14,910 nt of DNA from UPXZ01 sp047973025 (GCA_047973025.1 JBKEBE010000090.1:1-14910); one strand, 5' to 3'; counted from the stretch's first letter, positions 8,097-14,910 are shown. Notes: generated from the letters alone by a model not told the origin. Numbers and translations are program-made.

Positions 8097-9617
8097 CTAT
8101 AGTCTTCTTGAAACTCCGTGTGTCGGACGGCTTTCCCATTTGTAGCGGTTTACGGCAGTAACTACAAAAGTCATTCGTCCTTTAAGTTTGTGCTCTATTT
8201 GTCGCAAATCTACACAACTGTCCGTAGTCAGCATGATGATATTCGAAGCATCGTTCATATCGCCGACTTCATTTCCCTTGAAGCCATATACCACGTAATA
8301 CATCACTTTACATCCACCATCTTCGTTTACCGCGTCCCAAAGTAAAAAAGCCTGTTTACCGTCTTTCACGATACGTAGATTTTGCGGTTGGGCGGAAGCT
8401 TCGCCCGGTATGTTTTTCGAAATGGGTTGAAGCGCCGGATAACGGTAGTAGTTGGTTTTTAGTGTGTCAAGTAGTCCGCGCGGATTGTGGTTGAACGTTT
8501 TCGCGCTGAAATATACGGCACCTTCCACTTTTGGAAAACGCTGGTTCATCTTCAGTTGTCGGGCTAATTCGTTGCCATTTTTCCAGGCAGATGTTTTATT
8601 TATTCCCAAGCCAGAAGCGTACAAACCGATATAAAGATTCTTTCCAAATGTATTTTGAGACCACCATTTTACAAGGACTTCGTAATCAGCTACTTTCTTC
8701 CCAATCTCCCAGTAGAGTTGCGGGACAACGTAGTCGATGGTACCTTCTTTCAACCATTTCAGAATATCGGCGTACAGATCGCTGTAGTTTTGTACTCCGG
8801 CGCGGGTTGCCGACCCGCGCGGGTCAACGTTGTTGTTGCGCCATACGCCAAATGGACTTATTCCGAATTGTACCCAGGGTTTCAAACTCTTGATGTTTTT
8901 TTGGAGTTCAGCAATGACCATATCCACATTATTTCTGCGCCAATCGTCTTTGTTGATAAATCCACGCGGATTATTGAGAAAGGTTTCCGCATCCGGAAAA
9001 TCGCGGCCATTAACAGGGTATGGGTAAAAATAATCGTCGAAATGCAAAGCATCAATATCATAACGCATGACGATATCTTCTACCACTTTGTTTAGAAATT
9101 GGCGCGTTTCGTCCAACCCCGGGTCGAAATAGTACTTTCCGCCGTATTCGACGAATAAATCTCGATTTTTATGGTACAAGTGGTTTTTATCCAACTGATA
9201 GATATGTCCATTTTCATTGGTAACTCGGTAAGGATTTACCCAGCCGTGTACTTCCATACAACGTTTGTGCGCTTCTTCTATGATAAACTGCAGTGGGTCG
9301 TAGTAGGGAGTGGGACGTTGTCCCTGACGTCCGTTGAGATAGATGGACCACGGCTCGATATCCGATGGGTAAAAGCTGTCGGCGGTAGGCCGAATCTGTA
9401 ATACGATTGCGTTAATTCCGCTTTGCTGCATCTTATCCAGCATTTCACGCATTTCAGTCCGTTGTTGAGTGGGGGACAGTCCCTGTCTGCTGGGCCAGTC
9501 AATGTTCGCGACCGTTGCTATCCATACCGCTCGCATTTCGCGCTTGAGGGATGTCTGCGCCAATAGGTTGCTGAAAGTTAATGTAACAATCAATAAAAAG
9601 AGGGTGCATTTTTTCAT
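8097..9617 (-). CDS. Exported GHL10 (DUF187/YngK-like) glycosidase-like protein
   Basis: A 506-residue protein with a clear Sec signal peptide (MKK, hydrophobic core FLLIVTLTFSNLLA, cleavage expected after Ala20). The catalytic-type domain of about residues 26-345 is the GHL10/DUF187 TIM-barrel: KREMRAVWIATVANIDWPS, INAIVLQIRPTADSFYPSD, EVHGWVNPYRV, IDALHFDDYFYPYP, VQFGISPFGVWRN and IDYVVPQLYWEIG. Acidic residues in the DDYFYP and QLYWE strands are likely active-site groups. Characterised relatives act on peptidoglycan-derived or other glycans, but this substrate is unknown. Residues about 400-500 look like a fibronectin-III-type beta domain (PQNLRIVKDGKQAFLLWDA, then FVVTAVNRYKWES). A longer version from TTG 9650 is rejected because that codon lies inside the promoter -7 box. 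It is the first gene of the minus-strand run, divergent from prmC. Confidence 0.9.
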   Translation of the reverse strand: MKKCTLFLLIVTLTFSNLLAQTSLKREMRAVWIATVANIDWPSRQGLSPTQQRTEMREMLDKMQQSGINAIVLQIRPTADSFYPSDIEPWSIYLNGRQGQRPTPYYDPLQFIIEEAHKRCMEVHGWVNPYRVTNENGHIYQLDKNHLYHKNRDLFVEYGGKYYFDPGLDETRQFLNKVVEDIVMRYDIDALHFDDYFYPYPVNGRDFPDAETFLNNPRGFINKDDWRRNNVDMVIAELQKNIKSLKPWVQFGISPFGVWRNNNVDPRGSATRAGVQNYSDLYADILKWLKEGTIDYVVPQLYWEIGKKVADYEVLVKWWSQNTFGKNLYIGLYASGLGINKTSAWKNGNELARQLKMNQRFPKVEGAVYFSAKTFNHNPRGLLDTLKTNYYRYPALQPISKNIPGEASAQPQNLRIVKDGKQAFLLWDAVNEDGGCKVMYYVVYGFKGNEVGDMNDASNIIMLTTDSCVDLRQIEHKLKGRMTFVVTAVNRYKWESRPTHGVSRRL

Positions 9618-9647
9618 CGGCAAAGTCCGTGTTTCATTATTTTCATA

Positions 9648-9678
9648 CAAAAGTAATCTTTTTTTAGACGTTGTACAA
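9648..9678 (-). promoter_or_regulatory. Promoter of the GHL10 gene (Bacteroidota type)
   Basis: On the minus strand a TTG (9678-9676) is followed by a 20-nt spacer and TACTTTTG (9655-9648), a full match to TAnnTTTG. The expected start of transcription is near 9643, giving a leader of about 25 nt before ATG 9617. This fixes the start codon choice for the gene. Confidence 0.75.
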
Positions 9679-9736
9679 TAGCGAATGGGGACGCTATGTA
9701 AATTTTCAGCGATTCGTTATTTTGAATGAATTTAAT

Positions 9737-9744
9737 TATTTTTG
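9737..9744 (+). promoter_or_regulatory. Candidate prmC promoter -7 box TATTTTTG, almost touching the start codon
   Basis: TATTTTTG is a full TAnnTTTG match ending only 3 nt before the prmC ATG at 9748. With the usual 4-7 nt to the transcription start, the mRNA would begin at or inside the start codon. The -33 element is weak (TTC near 9712-9716). Confidence 0.45.
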
Positions 9745-9747
9745 CAT

Positions 9748-10599
9748 ATGCAAAACTTTTCACGAATCATTCACGATGGTTTGAGAAGTATTTATTCCAA
9801 GAAAGAAATAAATACGTTCACTTACTTACTGTTGGAAAAAATTACGGGACTGACAAAAACACAATTGTTGGTACAAAACCGGCTCGTGCTAAATAAAAAA
9901 CAAAGGAAAGTCGGGGAAGAGTTTATAGAAAGATTGAAAACGAGCGAACCCATTCAATACATTTTGGGTGAAGTCGAATTTTATGGGCTAAGGTTTAAAG
10001 TAAATTCGGCAGCCTTGATTCCGCGTCCCGAAACGGAAGAATTGGTAGAATGGATAGTCGATGACCTGAATCATTGCTCCACAAAAGCGACGTTGCTGGA
10101 TATAGGCACAGGCACAGGTTGTATTCCGATTTCATTGAAGAAAAAATTTAACGCGATATCTGTTTCCGCGATAGACCTATCTGGAGATGCACTGGCGTTG
10201 GCTCATGAAAACGCAGAAATCAACTGTGTTGATATTCACTTTATTCAAGATGATATTCTTTGTCCTAAAATAGCGTACGGGCTGTTCGATATACTGGTTA
10301 GCAATCCGCCATACATACCTGTTTCCGAACGGAAAAACATGGACGCGAACGTGGTAAATTTCGAACCAAGTACTGCGTTGTTTGTCCCTGACGACGACGC
10401 GTTGGTTTTCTATCGAAAAATAGCCGAATTCGCGTTACAACATCTCAAACGCAACGGGACGATTTACTTTGAAACGCATTACGATCAGGCGCAAAGCGTG
10501 AAGTCTATACTTGAAGATTTTGGGTTTAACCACGTTGAAGTACGGAAAGATATGGCAGGTATGGAACGGATGGTTAAAGGAACGGCATTTACGACTTGA
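9748..10599 (+). CDS. prmC: Release factor glutamine methyltransferase PrmC (HemK)
   Basis: A 283-residue SAM-dependent methyltransferase that methylates the Gln of the GGQ motif in release factors RF1 and RF2. Residues 1-75 form the helical substrate-recognition domain, ending at SEPIQYILGEVEFYG. Then come IPRPETEELVEW (91-102), the SAM-binding motif LDIGTGTGCIP (117-127), the acidic motif-II region SAIDLSGDAL, and the catalytic SNPPYIP (185-191), whose NPPY side chain receives the methyl acceptor. The C-terminal LKRNGTIYFETH is typical too. Length fits the family. TTG 9742 two codons upstream is not used here because it overlaps the -7 box; ATG 9748 aligns with usual N-termini. efp follows 96 nt downstream with its own promoter. 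Confidence 0.95.
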   Translation: MQNFSRIIHDGLRSIYSKKEINTFTYLLLEKITGLTKTQLLVQNRLVLNKKQRKVGEEFIERLKTSEPIQYILGEVEFYGLRFKVNSAALIPRPETEELVEWIVDDLNHCSTKATLLDIGTGTGCIPISLKKKFNAISVSAIDLSGDALALAHENAEINCVDIHFIQDDILCPKIAYGLFDILVSNPPYIPVSERKNMDANVVNFEPSTALFVPDDDALVFYRKIAEFALQHLKRNGTIYFETHYDQAQSVKSILEDFGFNHVEVRKDMAGMERMVKGTAFTT

Positions 10600-10630
10600 A
10601 TTTGCAAAATACGCGTTGTCGTATTCGCGT

Positions 10631-10661
10631 TTGTGATTATAAAAAAAATCCTGTAATTTTG
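10631..10661 (+). promoter_or_regulatory. Promoter of efp (Bacteroidota type)
   Basis: TTG at 10631-10633 (within TTTG), a 20-nt spacer and TAATTTTG at 10654-10661 give a full consensus match. Transcription would start near 10666, leaving an A-rich leader of about 30 nt with no Shine-Dalgarno sequence before ATG 10696, as is common for highly expressed Bacteroidota genes. Confidence 0.75.
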
Positions 10662-10695
10662 CATTCAAATTTTAAGAAAAAAAACAAAAAAAATT

Positions 10696-11259
10696 ATGGC
10701 TACAACGGCAGATATTAAGAATGGTATGTGTATTGATATGGACGGTCAATTTTATAATGTAATTGAATTTTTGCATGTAAAACCGGGTAAAGGACCGGCT
10801 TTTGTTCGTACCAAAATGAAAAATGTGGTTACGGGAAGGGTGCTGGAACGGACATTCAGCTCCGGAACAAAGTTAGATGAAGTTAGAATCGAACGTCGTC
10901 CGTATCAATATCTTTATCAAGATGACTTGGGTTATATCTTTATGAATAACGAGACATTCGAGCAAATACCTATCGCGAAAGATTTGATTACCGGGGTTGA
11001 TTTTTTGAAAGAAGGAATGGAAATTGACGTGGTATCCCATGCCGAAACTGACACGGTACTTTTTGCCGAGTTACCCGCTCATGTAGTGCTCGAAATCACG
11101 TACACGGAACCGGGTATGAAAGGCGATACTGCTACAAACGCGACCAAGCCGGCTACGGTAGAAACGGGCGCAACCGTTCGAGTGCCGCTATTTATCAATG
11201 AAGGCGAAACCATCAAAGTGGATACGCGCGACGGATCATACGTGGAACGGGTAAAATAA
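10696..11259 (+). CDS. efp: Translation elongation factor P
   Basis: A 187-residue, three-beta-barrel factor that binds between the P and E sites of the ribosome and relieves stalling at polyproline stretches. Domain I holds the functional loop HVKPGKGPAFVRTK with Lys32 at its tip. Domains II and III follow (PYQYLYQDDLGYIFMNNETFEQ, then the C-terminal VRVPLFINEGETIKVDTRDGSYVERVK with the conserved G-x-Y). The tip reads Pro-Gly-Lys-Gly-Pro, with Pro on both sides. That matches the PGKGP class described in actinobacteria, where the Lys works without modification. No EpmA/EpmB, EarP or YmfI-like modification gene is in the window. It has its own promoter and a strong terminator, so it is probably monocistronic. 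prmC next to it is another translation-termination or elongation helper. Confidence 0.97.
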   Translation: MATTADIKNGMCIDMDGQFYNVIEFLHVKPGKGPAFVRTKMKNVVTGRVLERTFSSGTKLDEVRIERRPYQYLYQDDLGYIFMNNETFEQIPIAKDLITGVDFLKEGMEIDVVSHAETDTVLFAELPAHVVLEITYTEPGMKGDTATNATKPATVETGATVRVPLFINEGETIKVDTRDGSYVERVK

Positions 11260-11322
11260 GACACACGCTTCCCGGCTTAAATCAAACATAAAACAAATAA
11301 TTATTTTTCACTACTTAAAATG

Positions 11323-11366
11323 ACCGAAGAACTTTTGGAAGAAAAAGGAGCTTCGGTTTTTTTTTT
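11323..11366 (+). terminator. Intrinsic terminator after efp
   Basis: The outer stem ACCGAAG/CTTCGGT (11323-11329 with 11351-11357) and inner stem CTTTT/AAAAG around a GGAAG loop are followed directly by a run of ten T (11357-11366). It lies 64 nt after the efp stop. This is the clearest terminator in the window. Confidence 0.85.
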
Positions 11367-11753
11367 GTGGTTTGACGTCGGGTTAAATCCACGTGTCAAA
11401 TTTGTTCAAAAATATAACAGGTCCGGGACATAACGTGTCGTGAAGGCATTATAGCACTTACCGGTTGGTACGAAACACCAAAGGTCAAAATTAAGCTACA
11501 ATGTTCATAAGACATTATCCGCTATCAGGGAGGACGCAATAAAATTTGAGTTATTGTATCAAGAATGCATCGCTACAACATTTTATTGTACCTTTACAAA
11601 CTACTTTGCACATCGTACGAAAGAGCGGAATTACGTAATTTGAATTTACACAAAAACGTTCTTTTCTCTTGTTTCGATCCAAAATGTTACTACGTGGTGT
11701 GAAAAATCAAGTCGTGTTCTTCGGAATATATCGACAATTCTTAATCGTACTGT
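11367..11753. other. Gene-free stretch between the efp terminator and the DUF3943 gene
   Basis: About 385 bases in which all six frames are broken by stops and no tRNA, CRISPR or strong promoter consensus is seen. Near-matches to the -7 box exist (TACCTTTA near 11588, TAATTTGA near 11636) but none is complete. One plus-strand stretch (about 11438-11500) reads ALTGWYETPKVKIKLQC before a stop, which could be coding debris, but I cannot place it in a family. Confidence 0.4.
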
Positions 11754-13256
11754 ATGACAACAATTTTTTCAAAATATTTTTCATTTCATGCTCTCAAAAT
11801 TGTATTGCTAACAATACCCTTTTTCACGACCATTTCTTATGGACAAGTAAATACCATTCTCAACGATTCGGTCAAACGCTTCCCCGACACACTGCGGATT
11901 TTACCCGTGAAGCCATGGAGAGCGACTGCTTTGGTGGGGGGGACCAACTTGGGCGTATGGGCTTTTGACCGATTTGTAATTGATGGCGAATATGCTCGCA
12001 TAAGCCTTCAAACCATGAAAAAGAATCTGGAAACCGGATTTGTTTGGGATAACGACAAGTTTGTTACCAACTTGTTTGCTCATCCTTACCACGGCGGACT
12101 GTATTTCAACGCGGCGCGTTCCAACGGCATGAATTATTGGAAATCCATCCCTTATGCTGCCGGAGGAAGTTTGATGTGGGAATTTTTTATGGAAAATGAG
12201 CTCCCCTCTATCAATGATTTTGTGGCTACGACCATGGGTGGAAGCCTGCTGGGTGAGATAACATTCAGACTATCCGATTTACTAATCGACGACAGTGCCT
12301 TTGGGATGGAGAGATTCGGAAGAGAATTTTTGGCTACGCTGATTTCACCTGTTAGAGGAATCAATCGTCTGCTATCAGGGGATGCCACACGTCTTAGAAG
12401 CACAAGAGGGAATACGATTGCGGATTCTATGGCGGTTTTCTATACATCGTTAGGACACAGTATTTACATGGATAATGAAAAAAGAGGAAGTAAAGATTTT
12501 GCCAACACGTTGACTTACGACATATCCATATATTACGGATTTCCTTTCGAAGAGACTTTATACCATCCATATGATTATTTCACACTAAGTATAGGAGGAA
12601 AATTTAATGCGACGCAACCCTTTTTAAGTCATGCAAATGCTTTAGCAATGTTGGCAGCTTATCACATCCCGCTGAAAAGCGAGAGAAAAAAACTTGTAGT
12701 AGGAGCATTCCAGCATTTAAATTATTACATTTTGAATTCGGAAATCAATCACGAAACGCTGTATCCATACAAAATATCGGAAGCCGCATCGATAGGTCCC
12801 GGATTACTTTATAAGCAAACATTCAAACGGAACTCTACCCGATTTAGAGGTTCTTTTCATCTGAGTGGAATCTTGCTGGGAGGAAGTCAGACAGATTATT
12901 ATTTTTACGACGAACGCGACTACAACCTTGGTAGCGGATTCAGTACAAAACTGAATACGGAAATTATTTTCAGAAATAAGATAAGGCTCTATTCCAATTT
13001 GGAAGATTATCACATTTACAGTTGGATAGGAGAGAATCCTCACACGCAAATATCATTTAATCCACATACACAAGGAGATGTAGGCAGAGCAGACCTCACG
13101 GTATTGCGACTTGGATTGAACATCGCTCTAAGCAAACATTTTCTAATCAGTAACGAGCTCAGCTTTACCCACCGCAAAAGTACCTATAAATATTATCCGG
13201 ATGTGGTACATACTGTCTATGAGAATAAACTAACACTGGGGTATTTTATCTACTAA
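11754..13256 (+). CDS. DUF3943 domain outer-membrane protein
   Basis: A 500-residue exported protein of unknown function. Residues 1-30 form a signal peptide (hydrophobic core IVLLTIPFFTTIS, cleavage expected after Gly30, leaving Gln31). The region of about residues 98-180 matches the DUF3943 family in pattern: DKFVTNLFAHPYHGGLYFNA, ARSNGMNYWKSIPYAAGGSLMWE, and PSINDFVATTMGGSLLGEITFRLSDLLIDD. The rest alternates aromatic and polar residues in the manner of a transmembrane beta-barrel and ends with aromatic residues (LTLGYFIY). That is the usual C-terminal signal for outer-membrane insertion. ATG 11754 has no clear ribosome binding site, which is normal here. It is convergent with the thermonuclease gene, 91 nt apart. 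A role in the envelope is inferred only from location. Confidence 0.8.
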   Translation: MTTIFSKYFSFHALKIVLLTIPFFTTISYGQVNTILNDSVKRFPDTLRILPVKPWRATALVGGTNLGVWAFDRFVIDGEYARISLQTMKKNLETGFVWDNDKFVTNLFAHPYHGGLYFNAARSNGMNYWKSIPYAAGGSLMWEFFMENELPSINDFVATTMGGSLLGEITFRLSDLLIDDSAFGMERFGREFLATLISPVRGINRLLSGDATRLRSTRGNTIADSMAVFYTSLGHSIYMDNEKRGSKDFANTLTYDISIYYGFPFEETLYHPYDYFTLSIGGKFNATQPFLSHANALAMLAAYHIPLKSERKKLVVGAFQHLNYYILNSEINHETLYPYKISEAASIGPGLLYKQTFKRNSTRFRGSFHLSGILLGGSQTDYYFYDERDYNLGSGFSTKLNTEIIFRNKIRLYSNLEDYHIYSWIGENPHTQISFNPHTQGDVGRADLTVLRLGLNIALSKHFLISNELSFTHRKSTYKYYPDVVHTVYENKLTLGYFIY

Positions 13257-13347
13257 AATGTGAGTAAATACTTACAATCGACAACCAATAGCTGGATCTG
13301 TAGCTTTTCAACAATTTTGTGGAACAACATGCGATAATTACCACTTA

Positions 13348-13863
13348 TTACCGCCACATCCCCACTTTTTTCTCGCGCGCGAACCGCTCGCTTTTCACAA
13401 ACCGAGTCTGGTATTTCACGTTAGGCGGGTAGGTAGAAACAACGGCAAAACCCTGACGAACAATATAGTCGTTTAACATCACGCCATTTTCCAGCCAAAT
13501 GTAGGCAAGAGTTCGGTCATACTGATCCTTTTTTTGCACATCAAATTCAAGACGGACTTTTTTCTTTCTCAAAAATTTCGATACAAAAGCCGATGCTTCT
13601 TTTCCAAATGGTTGTTCTTTTTTTTTACCGTAGTTTCTTGCCTCGGGCGCATCAATACCTATCAAGCGGATTTTCTCCACATGCCCCTTACCATCGGTAA
13701 TCCAAAATGTATCGCCATCCACGAACCGATGTACGGAATAGTAAACATTCTCTTGAGCAAATTTTTCTTCTTCGAATTGCTGATTGGTAGCTTGATTGCA
13801 GTTACAGAATAGAAGCAGAAACAAAAGAACAAGTGAAAACTTTATCCTACAAATTCTATACAT
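13348..13863 (-). CDS. Thermonuclease-like (SNase family) exported protein, possible lipoprotein
   Basis: A 171-residue staphylococcal-nuclease-fold protein. After a basic start and hydrophobic core (residues 8-21) the sequence reads LLLFCNCN. Cys20 or Cys22 could be a relaxed lipobox, so it may be an envelope lipoprotein rather than secreted. The OB-fold domain (about 41-171) keeps the nuclease active site: Asp49 and Asp51 in FVDGDTFW, Arg66, Asp71 and Glu74 in IRLIGIDAPE, and Arg117 in YDRTLAYIW. It ends at the usual GMWR. Calcium-dependent cleavage of DNA or RNA is therefore likely. The start codon ATG (13861-13863) is only one base from the left inverted repeat of an IS4-family remnant, so its original upstream region has been replaced. 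No promoter consensus is visible in the IS end. Confidence 0.9.
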   Translation of the reverse strand: MYRICRIKFSLVLLFLLLFCNCNQATNQQFEEEKFAQENVYYSVHRFVDGDTFWITDGKGHVEKIRLIGIDAPEARNYGKKKEQPFGKEASAFVSKFLRKKKVRLEFDVQKKDQYDRTLAYIWLENGVMLNDYIVRQGFAVVSTYPPNVKYQTRFVKSERFAREKKVGMWR

Positions 13864-13864
13864 T

Positions 13865-13883
13865 CAATACTTCGTTAAACTTT
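13865..13883 (+). repeat. Left terminal inverted repeat of the IS4 derivative
   Basis: CAATACTTCGTTAAACTTT is the exact reverse complement of 14438-14456. It starts 1 nt upstream of the thermonuclease start codon. Confidence 0.85.
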
Positions 13884-13980
13884 TATATAATTATTTGATT
13901 ATCAGCGAAATAAGTGTTAAAATATTTGTATAAGTCATTGAAAGTCAGTATCTTTATAGGTGCTCAACATCTATTCGGAT

Positions 13981-14446
13981 ATGACTTTCAAGACCTATTT
14001 TTCTCATAAAAATTTTTACGCTCAACTTTGTGAGCAATGTTTCTCCTCCTTAACCAACGACTAAAATCTACTTCTCTACCAACTGCCAATTAAATGCAAT
14101 GGAAATTTTGGACATCTACCAAACCCGTTTTCAAATCGAGTTTTTATACCGCGATGCCAAACAACATACTGCGCTGAACCACTGTCAGGCGTTGAGCAAA
14201 AACAAACTGCATTTTCACTTTGATATGTCGCTTACTGCCGTGAATGTTGCCAAAGCTGTGCATTGGTATTCAATACCTAAAAAGCAAAGAGAAGAATTCT
14301 CTATGAGAGACATTAAAGTGATGAACCATAACGCCTCACTGCTTGATAGATTTATGGCAATGTTTGCTCTAAGACAAACATACTTAAAAAGAACCGGAAT
14401 GTCAAAGAACTTATTTTATATGGCACTAAATGTGCCTAAAGTTTAA
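13981..14446 (+). pseudogene. IS4-family transposase, N- and C-terminal ends joined by a deletion
   Basis: ATG 13981 opens 27 codons (MTFKTYFSHKNFYAQLCEQC...) to a TAA at 14062-14064, a typical start for this transposase type. The C-terminal part reads in another frame from about 14063 (KIYFSTNCQLNA, then MEILDIYQTRF...) to TAA 14444-14446. It carries the IS4 signature Y-(2)-R-(3)-E-(6)-K exactly, in YQTRFQIEFLYRDAK. The central ~200-300 residues with the first two catalytic Asp are absent, so an internal out-of-frame deletion near 14055-14066 joined the ends. The last codons overlap the right inverted repeat. The protein cannot be active. Confidence 0.85.
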
Positions 14447-14456
14447 CGAAGTATTG
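14438..14456 (-). repeat. Right terminal inverted repeat of the IS4 derivative
   Basis: AAAGTTTAACGAAGTATTG is the exact reverse complement of 13865-13883. It overlaps the transposase stop codon. Confidence 0.85.
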
Positions 14457-14476
14457 TATACTAGATATTATATCAT

Positions 14477-14653
14477 TTAGATTACTAAAGCGTTAGTATT
14501 CATTGTAATTCTGAAATTGTGTAGCCCGCAGGCAAGTACCATCACAGTATCTTCAAAAAATAACTTATGGCATCTATACCTGTCTTTCACTATCCGACAT
14601 CGTTTTACACCTCCGATAGCGTGTTCTACGATGACTCTGAAAGAAGGGGACTT
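14477..14653 (-). pseudogene. C-terminal fragment of an IS5-superfamily (DDE_4-type) transposase
   Basis: Fifty-eight codons on the minus strand end at TAA (14477-14479) and are closed upstream by an in-frame stop at 14654-14656. The peptide contains RVIVEHAIGGVKRCRIVKDR and later VMVLACGLHNFRIT, the well-known end of DDE_Tnp_4 transposases. It holds the last catalytic Glu region (VEHAIG) but nothing before it. The rest was probably lost when the IS5 element to its right arrived. No inverted repeats were identified. Confidence 0.75.
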
Positions 14654-14668
14654 CTATAAATTAAAATT

Positions 14669-14698
14669 TTGGTATTCAGGGTATTATTCGTATATTTG
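14669..14698 (+). promoter_or_regulatory. Promoter of the right-end IS5-family transposase
   Basis: TTG (14669-14671), a 19-nt spacer and TATATTTG (14691-14698) form a full Bacteroidota consensus, about 21 nt before the transposase ATG. The IS may therefore be expressed. Confidence 0.65.
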
Positions 14699-14719
14699 TG
14701 TGATAAAACAGCAAAATAT

Positions 14720-14910
14720 ATGCTTAAATATAAAACAACCGGAAACAGGGGTCTGTTTGACGAAGAAACAAGTGTGGATAAACTTTCAGCCATAGGTAAT
14801 CCCTTAGAAATGATCAGTAAGGTTATCGATTTCGAGATGTTCAGAGCTACCTTGGAAGACGTCATGTTAAATACAGAAAAGAAAAGCAACGCGGGGGCAA
14901 AACCTTATGA
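14720..14910 (+). CDS. IS5-family transposase, N-terminal part (runs off the window)
   Basis: ATG 14720 opens 63 codons that stay open to the window edge. The peptide reads MLKYKTTGNRGLFDEE, then NPLEMISKVIDFEMFRATLED, then NAGAKPYD. This is the N-terminal (DUF772-type) region of IS5-family transposases, where 'LFDEE', 'VIDFE.FR' and 'GA.PYD' are recurrent. The catalytic core lies beyond the window, so intactness is unknown. A good promoter lies just upstream. The left end of the element should be between the fragment ending at 14653 and this promoter. Confidence 0.8.
   Translation, partial: MLKYKTTGNRGLFDEETSVDKLSAIGNPLEMISKVIDFEMFRATLEDVMLNTEKKSNAGAKPY

Larger units (their letters stand above)
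13865..14456 (+). mobile_element. Miniature, internally deleted IS4-family element
   Basis: A 592-bp unit bounded by perfect 19-bp terminal inverted repeats. It contains only the two ends of an IS4-type transposase gene (see the pseudogene entry), so it is non-autonomous but could be mobilised by a full copy elsewhere. A 5-bp TATAC occurs directly outside the right end (14457-14461) and 3 nt outside the left repeat (13857-13861), a possible but imperfect target duplication. Confidence 0.8.

Noticed and set aside
9618..9650. N-terminal extension of the GHL10 protein from TTG 9650
   Set aside because: The TTG is part of the promoter -7 box and the extension sits in front of a perfect signal peptide beginning at ATG 9617.
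10608..10625. AATACG/CGTATT hairpin after prmC as a terminator
   Set aside because: The stem is only 6 bp and AT-rich with no T-run behind it; too weak to call.
11320..11430. Short open frame (ATG 11320, 36 codons) downstream of efp
   Set aside because: It runs through the terminator hairpin and its T-run, which explains its sequence. There is no family resemblance.
14517..14889. Open frames of 87-92 codons in both directions at the right end
   Set aside because: They cross the junction between two transposase pieces and are antisense or out of frame to recognisable transposase sequence.
1..14910. CRISPR arrays, tRNA or rRNA genes, prophage or toxin-antitoxin pairs
   Set aside because: No regularly spaced repeats, no cloverleaf with T-arm consensus, and no matching protein families were found on reading both strands.

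Overview
The window looks like chromosomal DNA of an anaerobic Bacteroidota bacterium, most likely of the order Bacteroidales. Several promoters fit the Bacteroidota consensus (TTG, 19-20 nt, TAnnTTTG). Start codons are preceded by A-rich leaders rather than Shine-Dalgarno sequences. The families present also fit: GHL10/DUF187 lipid-exported hydrolase, DUF3943 outer-membrane barrel, a flavodiiron protein of the anaerobe type, and an NH2-terminal-nitrilase NadE. Species cannot be named from the sequence alone.

Layout. Bases 1-791 are debris: a dead IS630 transposase (two in-frame stops, one frameshift, first catalytic Asp lost) abutting the C-terminal stub of what looks like a SWIM zinc-finger protein. 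Bases 797-1040 hold no gene but are dense in inverted repeats. Next come a small CDGSH iron-sulfur protein gene with its own terminator, and recX. A run of five minus-strand genes follows, in transcription order: an exported GHL10 glycosidase-like protein, the flavodiiron protein fprA, a DUF2721 membrane protein, glutamine-dependent NAD+ synthetase nadE, and a CPA2-type cation/proton antiporter whose stop overlaps that of recX. Divergent from the GHL10 gene lie prmC and efp, both translation factors (release-factor methylation, and polyproline rescue). A strong terminator ends efp. After a gene-free stretch come a DUF3943 protein and a convergent thermonuclease-like lipoprotein candidate.

The right end (13865-14910) is an insertion-sequence graveyard. 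It holds a 592-bp internally deleted IS4-family element with perfect 19-bp terminal inverted repeats, a 58-codon C-terminal fragment of a DDE_4-type transposase on the minus strand, and the start of an IS5-family transposase with an intact promoter that runs off the window.

The functional theme of the centre is housekeeping plus anaerobic redox and ion homeostasis. NadE supplies NAD+, FprA reduces O2 or NO, the antiporter handles Na+/K+ and H+, and the CDGSH protein carries a redox-active 2Fe-2S cluster. I see no obvious new defence or biosynthetic system. The best candidates for something undescribed are the structured non-coding block at 797-1040, the miniature IS4 derivative that abuts the thermonuclease start codon, and the DUF2721 gene coupled to fprA.
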